Of a DNA stretch of 64,000 nt, positions 7,136 through 16,339 are shown one piece after another. The notes under the pieces are model-generated. The model was not told the origin of the DNA, did no database searches, and worked only from the letters and a program-made list of their open reading frames with translations. The DNA comes from Novosphingobium kunmingense. GTDB taxonomy: Bacteria > Pseudomonadota > Alphaproteobacteria > Sphingomonadales > Sphingomonadaceae. The stretch's first letter is position 1. Each line of letters begins with the position of its first letter. Where the stretch lies: the NCBI RefSeq assembly GCF_002813245.1, contig NZ_PHUF01000005.1, positions 62,001-126,000 on the forward strand, written 5' to 3'. The translations under genes and the position numbers were made by a program.

Positions 7136-9823
7136 ATGAGGTTTTCTACCCGTAAGAGCTGTCTTCACGTCCTTGCCGCAGCCACCAGCATCCTGGCGAT
7201 CAGCGCGCCGGCCCACGCCCAGGACGCGACCGCCCAGGCCAACGAGGAAGAGGTTGCCAGCGGCGAGATCATCGTGACCGCGACCCGCCGCGCCGAGGCG
7301 CTGTCGGACGTGCCGATCGCGATCTCGGCCGTGAACTCGGCCTCGCTGCAGAACTCGGGGGCGAACGACATTCGCCAGCTGAATCAGCTTGCTCCGTCGC
7401 TTCTGGTCTCCTCGACCGGCTCGGAAGCCAACGGCTCGGCCCGTATTCGCGGCATCGGCACGGTGGGCGACAACCCGGGCCTCGAAAGCTCGGTCGCCGT
7501 GTTCATCGACGGCGTCTACCGCTCGCGCTCGGGGGTCGGCCTCAACGAACTGGGCGAGATCGAACGCGTCGAAGTGCTGCGCGGGCCGCAGGGCACGCTG
7601 TTCGGCCGCAACGCCTCGGCCGGCCTGATCCACGTGATCAGCAAGAAGCCCAGCTTCACCTTCGGCGGCAGCGGCGAAGTGACCTATGGCAATTACGACT
7701 ACCTGCGCCTCGCCGCGGCGATGACCGGCCCGATCAGCGACACCATCGCGGTGCGGATCGACCAGGTCTATTCCAGCCGCGACGGCTTCTACAACGACGT
7801 GATCAACCAGCGCGACGTCAACGACCGCAACCGTTATTTCGTCAAGGGCCAGGTGCTGTTCGAGCCGAGCGACACGACCAGCCTGCGCCTGATCGGCGAC
7901 TATTCGCAGAAGAAGGAACAGTGCTGCGCCGCGGTCTATATCGACCGGGCGTTCAACCCGACCATCGGCGGCCTGAACGATCCGGCGCAGAACCCGATCA
8001 TCCGCGTGCTGACCGATCTGGGCCAGCCGGCCGCAGGCTTCAGCAATCCGTTCAGCCGCAACATCTGGGTGACGCCGGGCCGTGATTACTACGGCCTGAC
8101 CAAGGACGGCGGCGTCAGCCTGGAAATCAACCAGGAGTTTGGCGCGGTCAAGCTGACCTCGATCACCGGCTACCGCGAGTACAAGAACGAGCAGGCCGGC
8201 GACGTCGACTATTCGGCGGTCGACATCCTCTACCGTTCGTTCGACGGGGGCGGCGGCTATGCCCGCCAGTTCAAGACCTTTACCCAGGAACTGCGCCTTC
8301 AGGGCACCACGTTCAACGACAGGCTCGACTGGCTTGTCGGCGGGTTCTTCTCCTCGGAACGGCTCAACCTGTCGGACAACATCAAGTTCGGCAACCAGTA
8401 CGGTCGCTTCGCCACCTGCCGCATTGTCGCGGGCAGTGCGCTCGCGCCGTTCTATTCGGTCACCTCGCCGGGATGCCTTACCCCGACCGGGCGGGCCACC
8501 GTGGCCGGCGGGTTCGGCGCGGCGACACTGTCCGCGTTCGACACGCTCGACAGTGTCAACAACCGCGGCAGCCTGGGTGACAAGTACAGCCAGCTCAGCC
8601 GCAACTTCGCGGTGTTCACCCACAACATCTTTACGATCACCGACGGGCTCAAGCTGACCCTCGGTGCTCGCTACACCTGGGAAAACAAGGACTTCAACGC
8701 CAGTTTCGCCAACAACAACACCGCTTGCCCGGCGATCCAGGGCGCGACCCTGGCACCGGCACTGGCGCCGTTCCTGATCGGTCTGGCGTGCCAGGGCAAT
8801 TCGACGTCCGAACTCAACGGCGTGTCGATCACCAGCAAGCGCAAGGAAAGCGAGTTCACCGGCACTGCGGTGCTGTCCTACAAGTTCACCCCCGATCTGA
8901 TGGCCTATGCCAGCTATTCGCGCGGCTACAAGGCGGGCGGTTTCAACCTCGACCGCTCGGCGCTCAAGAACCCGGGCGTCACCTTCGCCTCGGTCGGCGG
9001 GGCCCAGGCCGTGGTTGGCCGGCTCCAGTTCGACCCGGAAATCAACAACGCGATGGAAATCGGGATCAAGTACGGCACCCGGCCGTTCAGCGTCTCGCTG
9101 ACCGCGTTCCGCCAGGATTTCGAGAACTTCCAGCTCAACACGTTCAACGGCTCGGTATTCCTGGTCCAGAATGTCAACGGCTGCGAGACCGATCTGGCCG
9201 GAGCGGACCGCGATGCCAGCGTGGCGACCGGCGCCTGTGCGGCCGACAGCGTCGGCTGGGGCGTGCGCAGCCAGGGGATCGAGCTGGAAACCTCGCTCAA
9301 CCCGACCGACAACCTCGCGTTCAACTTTGGCGTAACCTATGCCAAGACCCAGTACCGTGATGATCTGGTGGCCAATTCGGCCGGCGCCCCGCTCGATCCC
9401 GCGCTGCGGGTGATCCCGGGCCGCCAGCTGTCGAACGCGCCGATCTGGGTGACCACCAGCTCGGCATCGTGGACCCCGGAAATCGGCAACTCCGGCCTGT
9501 CGGCGCTGTTCTACGTCGACAGCCGCCTGACCGACAACTTCAACACCGGGTCTGACCTGTTCCCGCAGAAGGCACAGGACACCTATATCGTGGTCAACGC
9601 CCGTGTCGGCCTGCGCGGACCCGAACAGCGCTGGGCGGTCGAATTGTGGGCGCAGAACCTGTTCGACAAGGAATACAGCCAGGTCGCCTTCAACACGCCG
9701 TTCCAGGCCGGCCCGACGAGCGCACCCTACGTCTACCCGGCGTTCCCCGGCGGGCGGCAGCTCTTTTCGATGTTCCTGTCCGAACCGCGCACCTATGGCG
9801 TGACCGGACGCGTCAAGTTCTGA
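7136..9823 (+). CDS. TonB-dependent outer membrane receptor
   Basis: An 895-residue outer-membrane beta-barrel importer energised by TonB-ExbBD. A signal peptide (MRFSTRKSCLHVLAAATSIL, ending near AHAQ) is followed by a TonB-box-like EIIVTATRR. The plug domain (about residues 50-170) includes RIRGIG and VEVLRGPQGTLFGRNASAG, and a long barrel ends in GVTGRVKF with the usual terminal Phe. The ATG at 7136 has GGGAG upstream; an in-frame ATG at 7070 would put 22 basic residues before the signal peptide. The substrate is not readable: sphingomonads have dozens of such receptors. It interrupts the hemE-hemJ neighbourhood and is followed by a strong terminator, so it is probably a separate unit. Confidence 0.93.
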   Translation: MRFSTRKSCLHVLAAATSILAISAPAHAQDATAQANEEEVASGEIIVTATRRAEALSDVPIAISAVNSASLQNSGANDIRQLNQLAPSLLVSSTGSEANGSARIRGIGTVGDNPGLESSVAVFIDGVYRSRSGVGLNELGEIERVEVLRGPQGTLFGRNASAGLIHVISKKPSFTFGGSGEVTYGNYDYLRLAAAMTGPISDTIAVRIDQVYSSRDGFYNDVINQRDVNDRNRYFVKGQVLFEPSDTTSLRLIGDYSQKKEQCCAAVYIDRAFNPTIGGLNDPAQNPIIRVLTDLGQPAAGFSNPFSRNIWVTPGRDYYGLTKDGGVSLEINQEFGAVKLTSITGYREYKNEQAGDVDYSAVDILYRSFDGGGGYARQFKTFTQELRLQGTTFNDRLDWLVGGFFSSERLNLSDNIKFGNQYGRFATCRIVAGSALAPFYSVTSPGCLTPTGRATVAGGFGAATLSAFDTLDSVNNRGSLGDKYSQLSRNFAVFTHNIFTITDGLKLTLGARYTWENKDFNASFANNNTACPAIQGATLAPALAPFLIGLACQGNSTSELNGVSITSKRKESEFTGTAVLSYKFTPDLMAYASYSRGYKAGGFNLDRSALKNPGVTFASVGGAQAVVGRLQFDPEINNAMEIGIKYGTRPFSVSLTAFRQDFENFQLNTFNGSVFLVQNVNGCETDLAGADRDASVATGACAADSVGWGVRSQGIELETSLNPTDNLAFNFGVTYAKTQYRDDLVANSAGAPLDPALRVIPGRQLSNAPIWVTTSSASWTPEIGNSGLSALFYVDSRLTDNFNTGSDLFPQKAQDTYIVVNARVGLRGPEQRWAVELWAQNLFDKEYSQVAFNTPFQAGPTSAPYVYPAFPGGRQLFSMFLSEPRTYGVTGRVKF

Positions 9824-9844
9824 TCGGCTGACCGGCCGGACCAG

Positions 9845-9879
9845 GGGCCCGGAACCGTTGTGGCGGTTTCGGGCCCTTT
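9845..9879 (+). terminator. Intrinsic terminator after the TonB-dependent receptor
   Basis: GGGCCCGGAACC (9845-9856) pairs with GGTTTCGGGCCC (9865-9876), a 12-bp stem with one wobble pair and an 8-base loop. It is followed by TTT, 21 bases after the receptor stop. Confidence 0.85.
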
Positions 9880-9944
9880 CCTGTGTGGCCGCCCATCGCC
9901 TTCGGTCTTGAGTTCACTGCCACGACCCCTATGGACACGGGTCT

Positions 9945-10388
9945 ATGCAATGGGTGCTTGCAATGACCTACCTGTGGCTCAAGGCCGGACATGTCATTTT
10001 CGTCATCTTCTGGATGGCCGGACTGTTCATGTTGCCGCGTTTCTTCGTCTACCACCAGGAATGTGCGCCGGAATCGCCCGAGAACGCCCTGTGGATCGAT
10101 CGCGAGGCAAAGCTGCTGAGGATCATCCTGTGGCCCTCGCTGGCCGTGGTGTGGCTCCTGGGGCTGGCTTTGGCCATGAGCACCGGCGCCTTCGGCCAGG
10201 CCTGGTTCCACGCCAAGCTGGGTCTTGTCCTGGTCCTGACCGCTTACCATGTATGGATGGCGGGCTATCACGCTGCGCTTGCCAGGGGGGAGCGCCGGCT
10301 GACTGGCAAGCGCCTGCGCATGATAAACGAAGTCCCCGGCGTGGCCGCCGCCCTCATCGTCATTCTGGTGATCGTGAAGCCATTCTGA
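9945..10388 (+). CDS. hemJ: Protoporphyrinogen oxidase HemJ
   Basis: An integral membrane enzyme that oxidises protoporphyrinogen IX to protoporphyrin IX in bacteria lacking HemG/HemY. It is 147 aa with about four membrane segments. The conserved start TYLWLKAGHVIFVIFWMAG contains His16, a proposed haem ligand, and is followed by LPRFFVYHQE. The ATG at 9945 is preferred over 9963 because it gives the usual N-terminal extension. It lies between hemE and rho, as in many alphaproteobacteria, apart from the receptor gene in between. Confidence 0.92.
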   Translation: MQWVLAMTYLWLKAGHVIFVIFWMAGLFMLPRFFVYHQECAPESPENALWIDREAKLLRIILWPSLAVVWLLGLALAMSTGAFGQAWFHAKLGLVLVLTAYHVWMAGYHAALARGERRLTGKRLRMINEVPGVAAALIVILVIVKPF

Positions 10389-10537
10389 TTTCGTTGACGC
10401 GGCGGGCGCCGCGGCCTATTCGCCGAACTGACTGGCACACCAGCGCGCGAGGGATAACCCCGCATGCACGATCCGCTTTCCCCAAGCCCTTCGATCGGCC
10501 GGCCGAACCTTTTTCCGCTCCGTAACGGACCACTGAA

Positions 10538-11794
<1,257 letters not shown>

Positions 11795-12340
11795 GTGGTC
11801 ATGCCCGGTCCCCGGCACGCGGTTCTGACCGGCGCGCCGGGGGCGGGGAAGACTACCCTGCTCGACGCCGCCGCAGCCGCCGGCCTTGCCACGTCCCCGG
11901 AAGTGGCGCGGCGGATCCTGCAGCGGCCGGGCGGAATGGCGCTGCGCGAGCAGGACCCGCTGGCCTTCGCCGAAGCCATGGCCGAGGCCCATGCCCGCGA
12001 ATACGAACGCTATGCCGGGCGTCCCGGCCCGGTGCTGTTCGATCGCGGCTTTCCCGACGTGGTCGGCTTCCTCGACGTGTCGGGCCTGTCCGTTCCGCGC
12101 AGTGTCGACCGCATATGCCGCGACCTGCGTTATGACGGCCCCATCCTGCGCGCCCCGGCCTGGGCCGACATCTATGTCCAGGACGCCGAGCGGATCCAGG
12201 ACTGGCAGGGCGCCGTGGCCAGCGACGAGGCGGTGACCGCAGCTTGGCGGCGCTATGGCTACCGCGTCACGCCGTTACCCCTGATGCCGGTCGAGCAGCG
12301 TCTGGCCTTCGTACTCGAGCGGCTTCACCCCGCGGCCTGA
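11795..12340 (+). CDS. AAA/P-loop family ATPase (predicted kinase-like)
   Basis: A 181-residue single-domain P-loop protein of unknown role. Walker A is GAPGAGKT at residues 13-20, and FDRGFPDVVGFLD follows the segment where such kinase-like ATPases (AAA_28 type) carry a DR motif. The GTG at 11795 directly abuts the rho TAA; an ATG two codons later (11801) is equally possible. Tight coupling to rho suggests co-transcription, but no functional link is known to me. The 3' end overlaps the convergent NTF2-like gene by 16 bases. Confidence 0.8.
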   Translation: MVMPGPRHAVLTGAPGAGKTTLLDAAAAAGLATSPEVARRILQRPGGMALREQDPLAFAEAMAEAHAREYERYAGRPGPVLFDRGFPDVVGFLDVSGLSVPRSVDRICRDLRYDGPILRAPAWADIYVQDAERIQDWQGAVASDEAVTAAWRRYGYRVTPLPLMPVEQRLAFVLERLHPAA

Positions 12341-12720
12341 AGCTGCGCGGCCATCAGTTCCCAGAGCTTGTTGACCGCCTTGAGCGGGCGAACCATCACC
12401 TTGAAATCCTTTATCATTCCGGCATCGTCGAAGGTGATCAGGTCAATTCCGTTGATCTGGATTCCGTCGATCGTGGCGGTGAACTCAAGCAGCGCCTCGT
12501 TTCCGTCGATCAGTTCGCGCACATAGCGGAAGCTGTCGCCGCCCAGCACCTTGGCGGCGCTCAGCAGGTAGAGCATGACCTTCGCCTTGCCTTCCTGCGG
12601 GGTGTGGACCACCGGCGAATGGAACACCGCGCCGTCGCGCACCAGCGCGCCGAGCAGCTCCGCGTCTCCGCCCGATTCCATGTAGGCATGCCACTGTGCC
12701 ACGCCGCTCTCTGCCGACAT
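12325..12720 (-). CDS. Nuclear transport factor 2-like (SnoaL-type) protein
   Basis: A 131-residue protein of the NTF2-like fold, a cone-shaped domain that serves as enzyme or ligand-binding pocket. Start MSAESGVAQWHAYMESG; the middle has DGAVFHSPVVHTPQEGK and the end ITFDDAGMIKDFKVMVRPL, the usual pattern of these small proteins. No catalytic residues can be assigned. The ATG at 12720 is 48 bases from the divergent TPR/hydroxylase gene. Confidence 0.8.
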   Translation of the reverse strand: MSAESGVAQWHAYMESGGDAELLGALVRDGAVFHSPVVHTPQEGKAKVMLYLLSAAKVLGGDSFRYVRELIDGNEALLEFTATIDGIQINGIDLITFDDAGMIKDFKVMVRPLKAVNKLWELMAAQLQAAG

Positions 12721-12768
12721 CGTCGCCCTCCCTTGCTTGCGGACGCAACACTGGCCTAAGTCGGGGCG

Positions 12769-13899
12769 ATGAGCAACGATCCTCGCCAGCTTGCTTCCGC
12801 CGGGCTCTCCGCGCTGTCTGCCGGCGATCCGGCACGCGCGGCCGCACTGCTTCGCCAGGCCGCGCAGGACCTGCCGACGGCCGACATGCCGTGGATGGCG
12901 CTGGGCAACGCCGAACTGGCGCTGGGCAACCGCGATGCCGCGGAAGAGGCAATCGGGCAGCAACTGGTCCTCGCCGCGCGCGATGTCGGGGCGCTGCTAC
13001 TCAAGGGTCTGCTGCGCGAGCAGGCCGGGGATAGCCGGGCGGCGACCGCGTTCTACCAGACCGCGCTCGCACAGGCTGCGGTCAACGGCGGTGTGCCGCC
13101 ACCGTTGGCCAGCCTTCACGCCCATGCCCAGGCCTTCATCCCCCATTCCTCTCAACTGTTCGAAGAGCATCTGCTGGCCGAGATCGGCACCAATCTGTCG
13201 CCCGCGGTGGCCGAAGCCATTGACCTCCTGACCGGTAGGCGCGAGTTGTTCCTGCAACAGCCCAGCGTGTTCTATTATCCGGGCCTCCCGCAGAAGCGGT
13301 TCTACGACCCGGCGGACTTTGCCTGGATTGAACCGATGCTGGCGCTGGTTCCGGCAATGCAGGCTGAACTTGCCGCCGTGCTAGGCGGCGGGGGCGGGGG
13401 GTTCGCCCCCTATGTCCACCGCCAGGACAACCGCCCGGCGCCCAACAATCCGCTGCTGGATAGCGAAGCCTGGACTGCGTTCCACTTCTGGCGCAACGGT
13501 GCCGAGGTAGAGGAGAATGCCGCGCTCTGCCCGGCGACGATGGAAGCCCTTTCGCACGCGCCGATGCCGCGGATTGCTGGACGTTCGCCCAACGCCCACT
13601 GGTCGCGGCTCAAACCGGGCGCGCATATCCAGCCCCATGTCGGCATGCTCAACACCCGGCTGATCTGTCACATCCCGATCCTGACCGCGCCGGCCTGCAC
13701 GCTTCGCGTTGGCAGCGAGACGCGCCAATGGATCGACGGCGTGCCGCTGCTGTTCGACGATTCGATCGAGCACGAAGCCCGCAACGCCGGTGAGCAGGAA
13801 CGTGTCGTCCTGCTGTTCGAGATCTGGCGTCCCGAAATCGACGCGGCCGACCGCGAAGCGATCGGCCACATCTTCGAAGCGATCGGGACTTACGACTAG
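12769..13899 (+). CDS. TPR protein with aspartyl/asparaginyl beta-hydroxylase domain
   Basis: A 376-residue cytoplasmic protein. Residues 1-110 form helical TPR-like repeats (two clear units, rich in Ala/Leu). Residues about 190-355 match the aspartyl/asparaginyl beta-hydroxylase family of Fe(II)/2-oxoglutarate oxygenases. The motif HIQPHVGMLNTRL contributes His290, and DDSIEHEARN contributes His335 as likely iron ligands; Arg345 in ERVVLLFEIWRPE is the likely 2-oxoglutarate anchor. Its substrate is unknown. A glycine run (GGGGGG) splits the two halves. The stop overlaps the convergent dienelactone hydrolase by three bases. Confidence 0.85.
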   Translation: MSNDPRQLASAGLSALSAGDPARAAALLRQAAQDLPTADMPWMALGNAELALGNRDAAEEAIGQQLVLAARDVGALLLKGLLREQAGDSRAATAFYQTALAQAAVNGGVPPPLASLHAHAQAFIPHSSQLFEEHLLAEIGTNLSPAVAEAIDLLTGRRELFLQQPSVFYYPGLPQKRFYDPADFAWIEPMLALVPAMQAELAAVLGGGGGGFAPYVHRQDNRPAPNNPLLDSEAWTAFHFWRNGAEVEENAALCPATMEALSHAPMPRIAGRSPNAHWSRLKPGAHIQPHVGMLNTRLICHIPILTAPACTLRVGSETRQWIDGVPLLFDDSIEHEARNAGEQERVVLLFEIWRPEIDAADREAIGHIFEAIGTYD

Positions 13900-14594
13900 G
13901 CGAGGCTTGCGATCAGGAAGGCTTCGGTCCGACCATCCGCCAGCTGCGCCCCCGCCTCGTTTCGGCGGTTGCCCATTTCGGCGGCAAAGCCGTGGTCGAG
14001 GCCGGCGTAATCGTGCAGCGTGACCTTGGCGTGATTGTCGAAGGCCGCATGGATCGCGGCCTGGGCTTCGGGGCCGACGAAGTGGTCTTCGGTCGGAATG
14101 TGCAGCATCAGCGGCTTGGCGATGGCGTGGGCTTCGTCGAGCATCTGGTCGATCATCACGCCGTAATAGCCGACCGAGGCGTCGATATCGGTGCGCGTGG
14201 CCGCCATGTAGGCCAGCCTGCCACCCAGGCAGTAGCCTGCGCAGCCGACCTTGGCCACGCCCTCGCTGCCGCGCAGCCAGCGGATCGTGGCCTCGATGTC
14301 GACCACGCCGTCGTTGGCATCGTACTGCTGGAAATAGCCGAAGGCCTCGTTCATCTGCTCCGGAATGTCGGGGTTCAGCTCCACGCCCGGCGCGAAGCGC
14401 CAGAAGATATCGGGGGCGACCGCAAGATAGCCCTTTTCCGCCCAGTTGGCGCATTTGCGGCGGATCCCTTCGTTGACCCCGAAGATTTCGGGAATCACGA
14501 TGACCGCGCCCTTCGGCGTGCCGGCGGGCCGCGCCAGGTGGGCAGGGATTGTGCCGCTTTGGTCAAGGGTGGGGATCTGGACAGTCTCGGCCAT
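13896..14594 (-). CDS. Dienelactone hydrolase family protein
   Basis: A 232-residue alpha/beta hydrolase of the dienelactone hydrolase family. The catalytic triad is visible: nucleophile Cys122 in GYCLGG, Asp170 in PTEDHFVG and His201 in GLDHGFAAEM. The conserved Glu36 in PEIFGVN and Asn/Arg in MGNRRNE also fit. The start at the ATG 14594 (MAETVQIPT) is preferred to an upstream start at 14618. Dienelactone hydrolase proper acts in chlorocatechol breakdown, but no such pathway genes are nearby, so the substrate is open. Confidence 0.88.
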   Translation of the reverse strand: MAETVQIPTLDQSGTIPAHLARPAGTPKGAVIVIPEIFGVNEGIRRKCANWAEKGYLAVAPDIFWRFAPGVELNPDIPEQMNEAFGYFQQYDANDGVVDIEATIRWLRGSEGVAKVGCAGYCLGGRLAYMAATRTDIDASVGYYGVMIDQMLDEAHAIAKPLMLHIPTEDHFVGPEAQAAIHAAFDNHAKVTLHDYAGLDHGFAAEMGNRRNEAGAQLADGRTEAFLIASLA

Positions 14595-14719
14595 GATTCG
14601 ATTGCTCCGCGTGGGCAAGGGGGTTGTTCGCGGCGCACACTACGCACGGCGTGGACTTTGCCAAGGCCCTATGCCAGCAAGGGCGGGCGAGGGGACTGCG
14701 GCTCGCCCGAGGAGGATCC

Positions 14720-14980
14720 ATGAAAGTTCATGTCGAGATCGATTGCACGCCCGAAGAAGCGCGCACCTTCCTGGGACTGCCCGACGTAGGCAAGGCCAAC
14801 CAGTTCTACGTCGAGGCCGTGGCCAACGCGATGAAGGGCGCGGGCAACATCGACCAGTTGCAGGAATTCGCCAAAGGGCTCGCGCCGATGGGGCAGGCGG
14901 GGATGAAGCTGTTCCAGACCCTGATGGAAAGCGGCAATGCCTTTGCCGCCGGTGCGAAAAAGCCCAAGGACGAATCCTGA
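14720..14980 (+). CDS. Small conserved protein upstream of mnmE (DUF6489-like)
   Basis: An 86-residue acidic/amphipathic protein starting MKVHVEIDCTPEEARTFLGL. It has a perfect ribosome site (GGAGGA at 14711-14716) before the ATG at 14720. It resembles a short family found next to mnmE in sphingomonads, which I recall as DUF6489; the number is from memory. The function is unknown. The helical stretch IDQLQEFAKGLAPMGQAGM hints at a protein-binding helix. It is followed by mnmE after 41 bases and probably shares its transcript. Confidence 0.82.
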   Translation: MKVHVEIDCTPEEARTFLGLPDVGKANQFYVEAVANAMKGAGNIDQLQEFAKGLAPMGQAGMKLFQTLMESGNAFAAGAKKPKDES

Positions 14981-15021
14981 TCGCGACACGTGATGGCCGG
15001 GCGGACCGATCGGTTAAGCCT

Positions 15022-16299
15022 ATGGATGACACGATCTTTGCCCTGTCGAGCGGAGCGCCACCAGCCGCGATCGCGCTGATCCGCGTCAGTGGGCCGGACG
15101 CGGGTCTGGCGCTGGTTGCCCTCGCCGGGCGCACGCTTCCCCCGCGCAAGGCGGTGACGGTGACCCTGCGCGATGCCAGGCGCGGCGTGATCGACCGGGC
15201 GCTTGCGCTGTGGCTTCCCGGGCCAGCGACGGCGACCGGTGAGGACACGCTCGAACTGCATTGCCACGGCGGCCGCGCTGTGGTTGCGGCAGTGGAAAGT
15301 GCCCTTGCTGCGTTGCCCGGGCTCAGGCCCGCCCAAGCCGGGGAGTTCACGCGCCGCGCCTTTGCCAACGGCAAGATCGACCTTGCCGAGGCCGAAGGGC
15401 TCGCCGACCTGCTCAGCGCCGAAACCGAACTGCAGCGCAGCGCGGCGCTGGCGATGGCCGGCGGGGCCTTCTCGCGCGATGTGGCCAGTTGGCGTGACCG
15501 TCTGCTTGGACTGTCGGCCGCGGTCGAGGCCGTGCTGGATTTCGCCGATGAAGACGATGTTGCCACGCTGCCACCTTCGTTTGGCTTTGAGATCGAGCGC
15601 CTGCAGGCCGATCTTGCCGAATGGTTGGCTCGCCCGCGCGCTGAAGCGCTGCGCGAAGGATTCAGGGTTGTGCTGGCTGGCCCTCCGAACGCCGGAAAAA
15701 GCACATTGTTCAATGCCTTGGTAGAAGAAGAAGCGGCAATTACTGCGCCTGTCGCCGGCACGACGCGCGACGTTCTGAACCACCCGGTGGCGCTCGATGG
15801 CGTGCCGTTCCGCTTCATCGACACCGCAGGATTGCGCGATGCGACCGACGATGCGATCGAGGCGATCGGTGTCGAACGGGCCCGTTCGGCCCTTGAGCGC
15901 GCGGACTTGGTCCTCTGGCTGGGCCCGGAAGGCGCCGGGCCAACGGGCGCCTGGGAGATCGAGGCCCAGGTCGATCGCCTTGGTCACCCGGTTAAGACGG
16001 CTCCGCTCCACCGCGTGTCGGCCGTGACGGGCGTTGGCCTTGATGCGCTGCGCCATGATCTTGTCGCCACAGCCCGGGTGGCCATGCCCTTGCCGGGCGA
16101 GGCGGCGCTCAGCCAACGGCAGCACCGCCTTCTTGGCGAGGCCTTGGATGCGCTCTCCGGCGCGGCTAGTCTCAGCGATCCCCTGCTGATCGCCGAAAAC
16201 CTGCGGTTGGCGCGAGTGGCTTTCGACGCCCTGCTGGGCCGTACCACGACCGAAGACATGCTCGATGCGCTGTTCGGACGATTCTGCATCGGGAAATAG
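15022..16299 (+). CDS. mnmE: tRNA uridine-5-carboxymethylaminomethyl(34) synthesis GTPase MnmE
   Basis: Works with MnmG to modify wobble uridine 34 of several tRNAs. The 425-residue product has the N-terminal folate-binding domain (DTIFALSSGAPPAAIALIR), a helical domain, an inserted Ras-like G domain with P-loop GPPNAGKST (residues 220-228) and DTAG switch II, and the C-terminal FCIGK, whose Cys is required for activity. The ATG at 15022 gives the standard start. A parS palindrome begins at the base directly after its stop. Confidence 0.96.
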   Translation: MDDTIFALSSGAPPAAIALIRVSGPDAGLALVALAGRTLPPRKAVTVTLRDARRGVIDRALALWLPGPATATGEDTLELHCHGGRAVVAAVESALAALPGLRPAQAGEFTRRAFANGKIDLAEAEGLADLLSAETELQRSAALAMAGGAFSRDVASWRDRLLGLSAAVEAVLDFADEDDVATLPPSFGFEIERLQADLAEWLARPRAEALREGFRVVLAGPPNAGKSTLFNALVEEEAAITAPVAGTTRDVLNHPVALDGVPFRFIDTAGLRDATDDAIEAIGVERARSALERADLVLWLGPEGAGPTGAWEIEAQVDRLGHPVKTAPLHRVSAVTGVGLDALRHDLVATARVAMPLPGEAALSQRQHRLLGEALDALSGAASLSDPLLIAENLRLARVAFDALLGRTTTEDMLDALFGRFCIGK

Positions 16300-16315
16300 T
16301 GTTCCACGTGGAACA
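16300..16315. other. parS: parS site 1 (ParB-binding palindrome)
   Basis: TGTTCCACGTGGAACA is a perfect 16-bp palindrome one step from the canonical parS TGTTTCACGTGAAACA. It fills the mnmE-mnmG gap, 2.5 kb upstream of parA. Confidence 0.9.
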
Positions 16316-16318
16316 CGG

Positions 16319-16338
16319 GTGCGCTAAGGGCGGCGCAC
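16319..16338 (+). promoter_or_regulatory. Hairpin presenting the mnmG ribosome binding site
   Basis: GTGCGC (16319-16324) pairs perfectly with GCGCAC (16333-16338), with the 8-base loop TAAGGGCG holding the Shine-Dalgarno sequence. The stem ends one base before the mnmG ATG. It may set translation efficiency; no test of this is possible from sequence. Confidence 0.5.
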
Positions 16339-16339
16339 C

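Noticed and set aside
6971..8623. 550-codon open frame antisense to the TonB-dependent receptor
   Set aside because: Long antisense frames are frequent in high-GC DNA; the protein is low complexity, has no signal or domain, and the sense gene is a clear family member.
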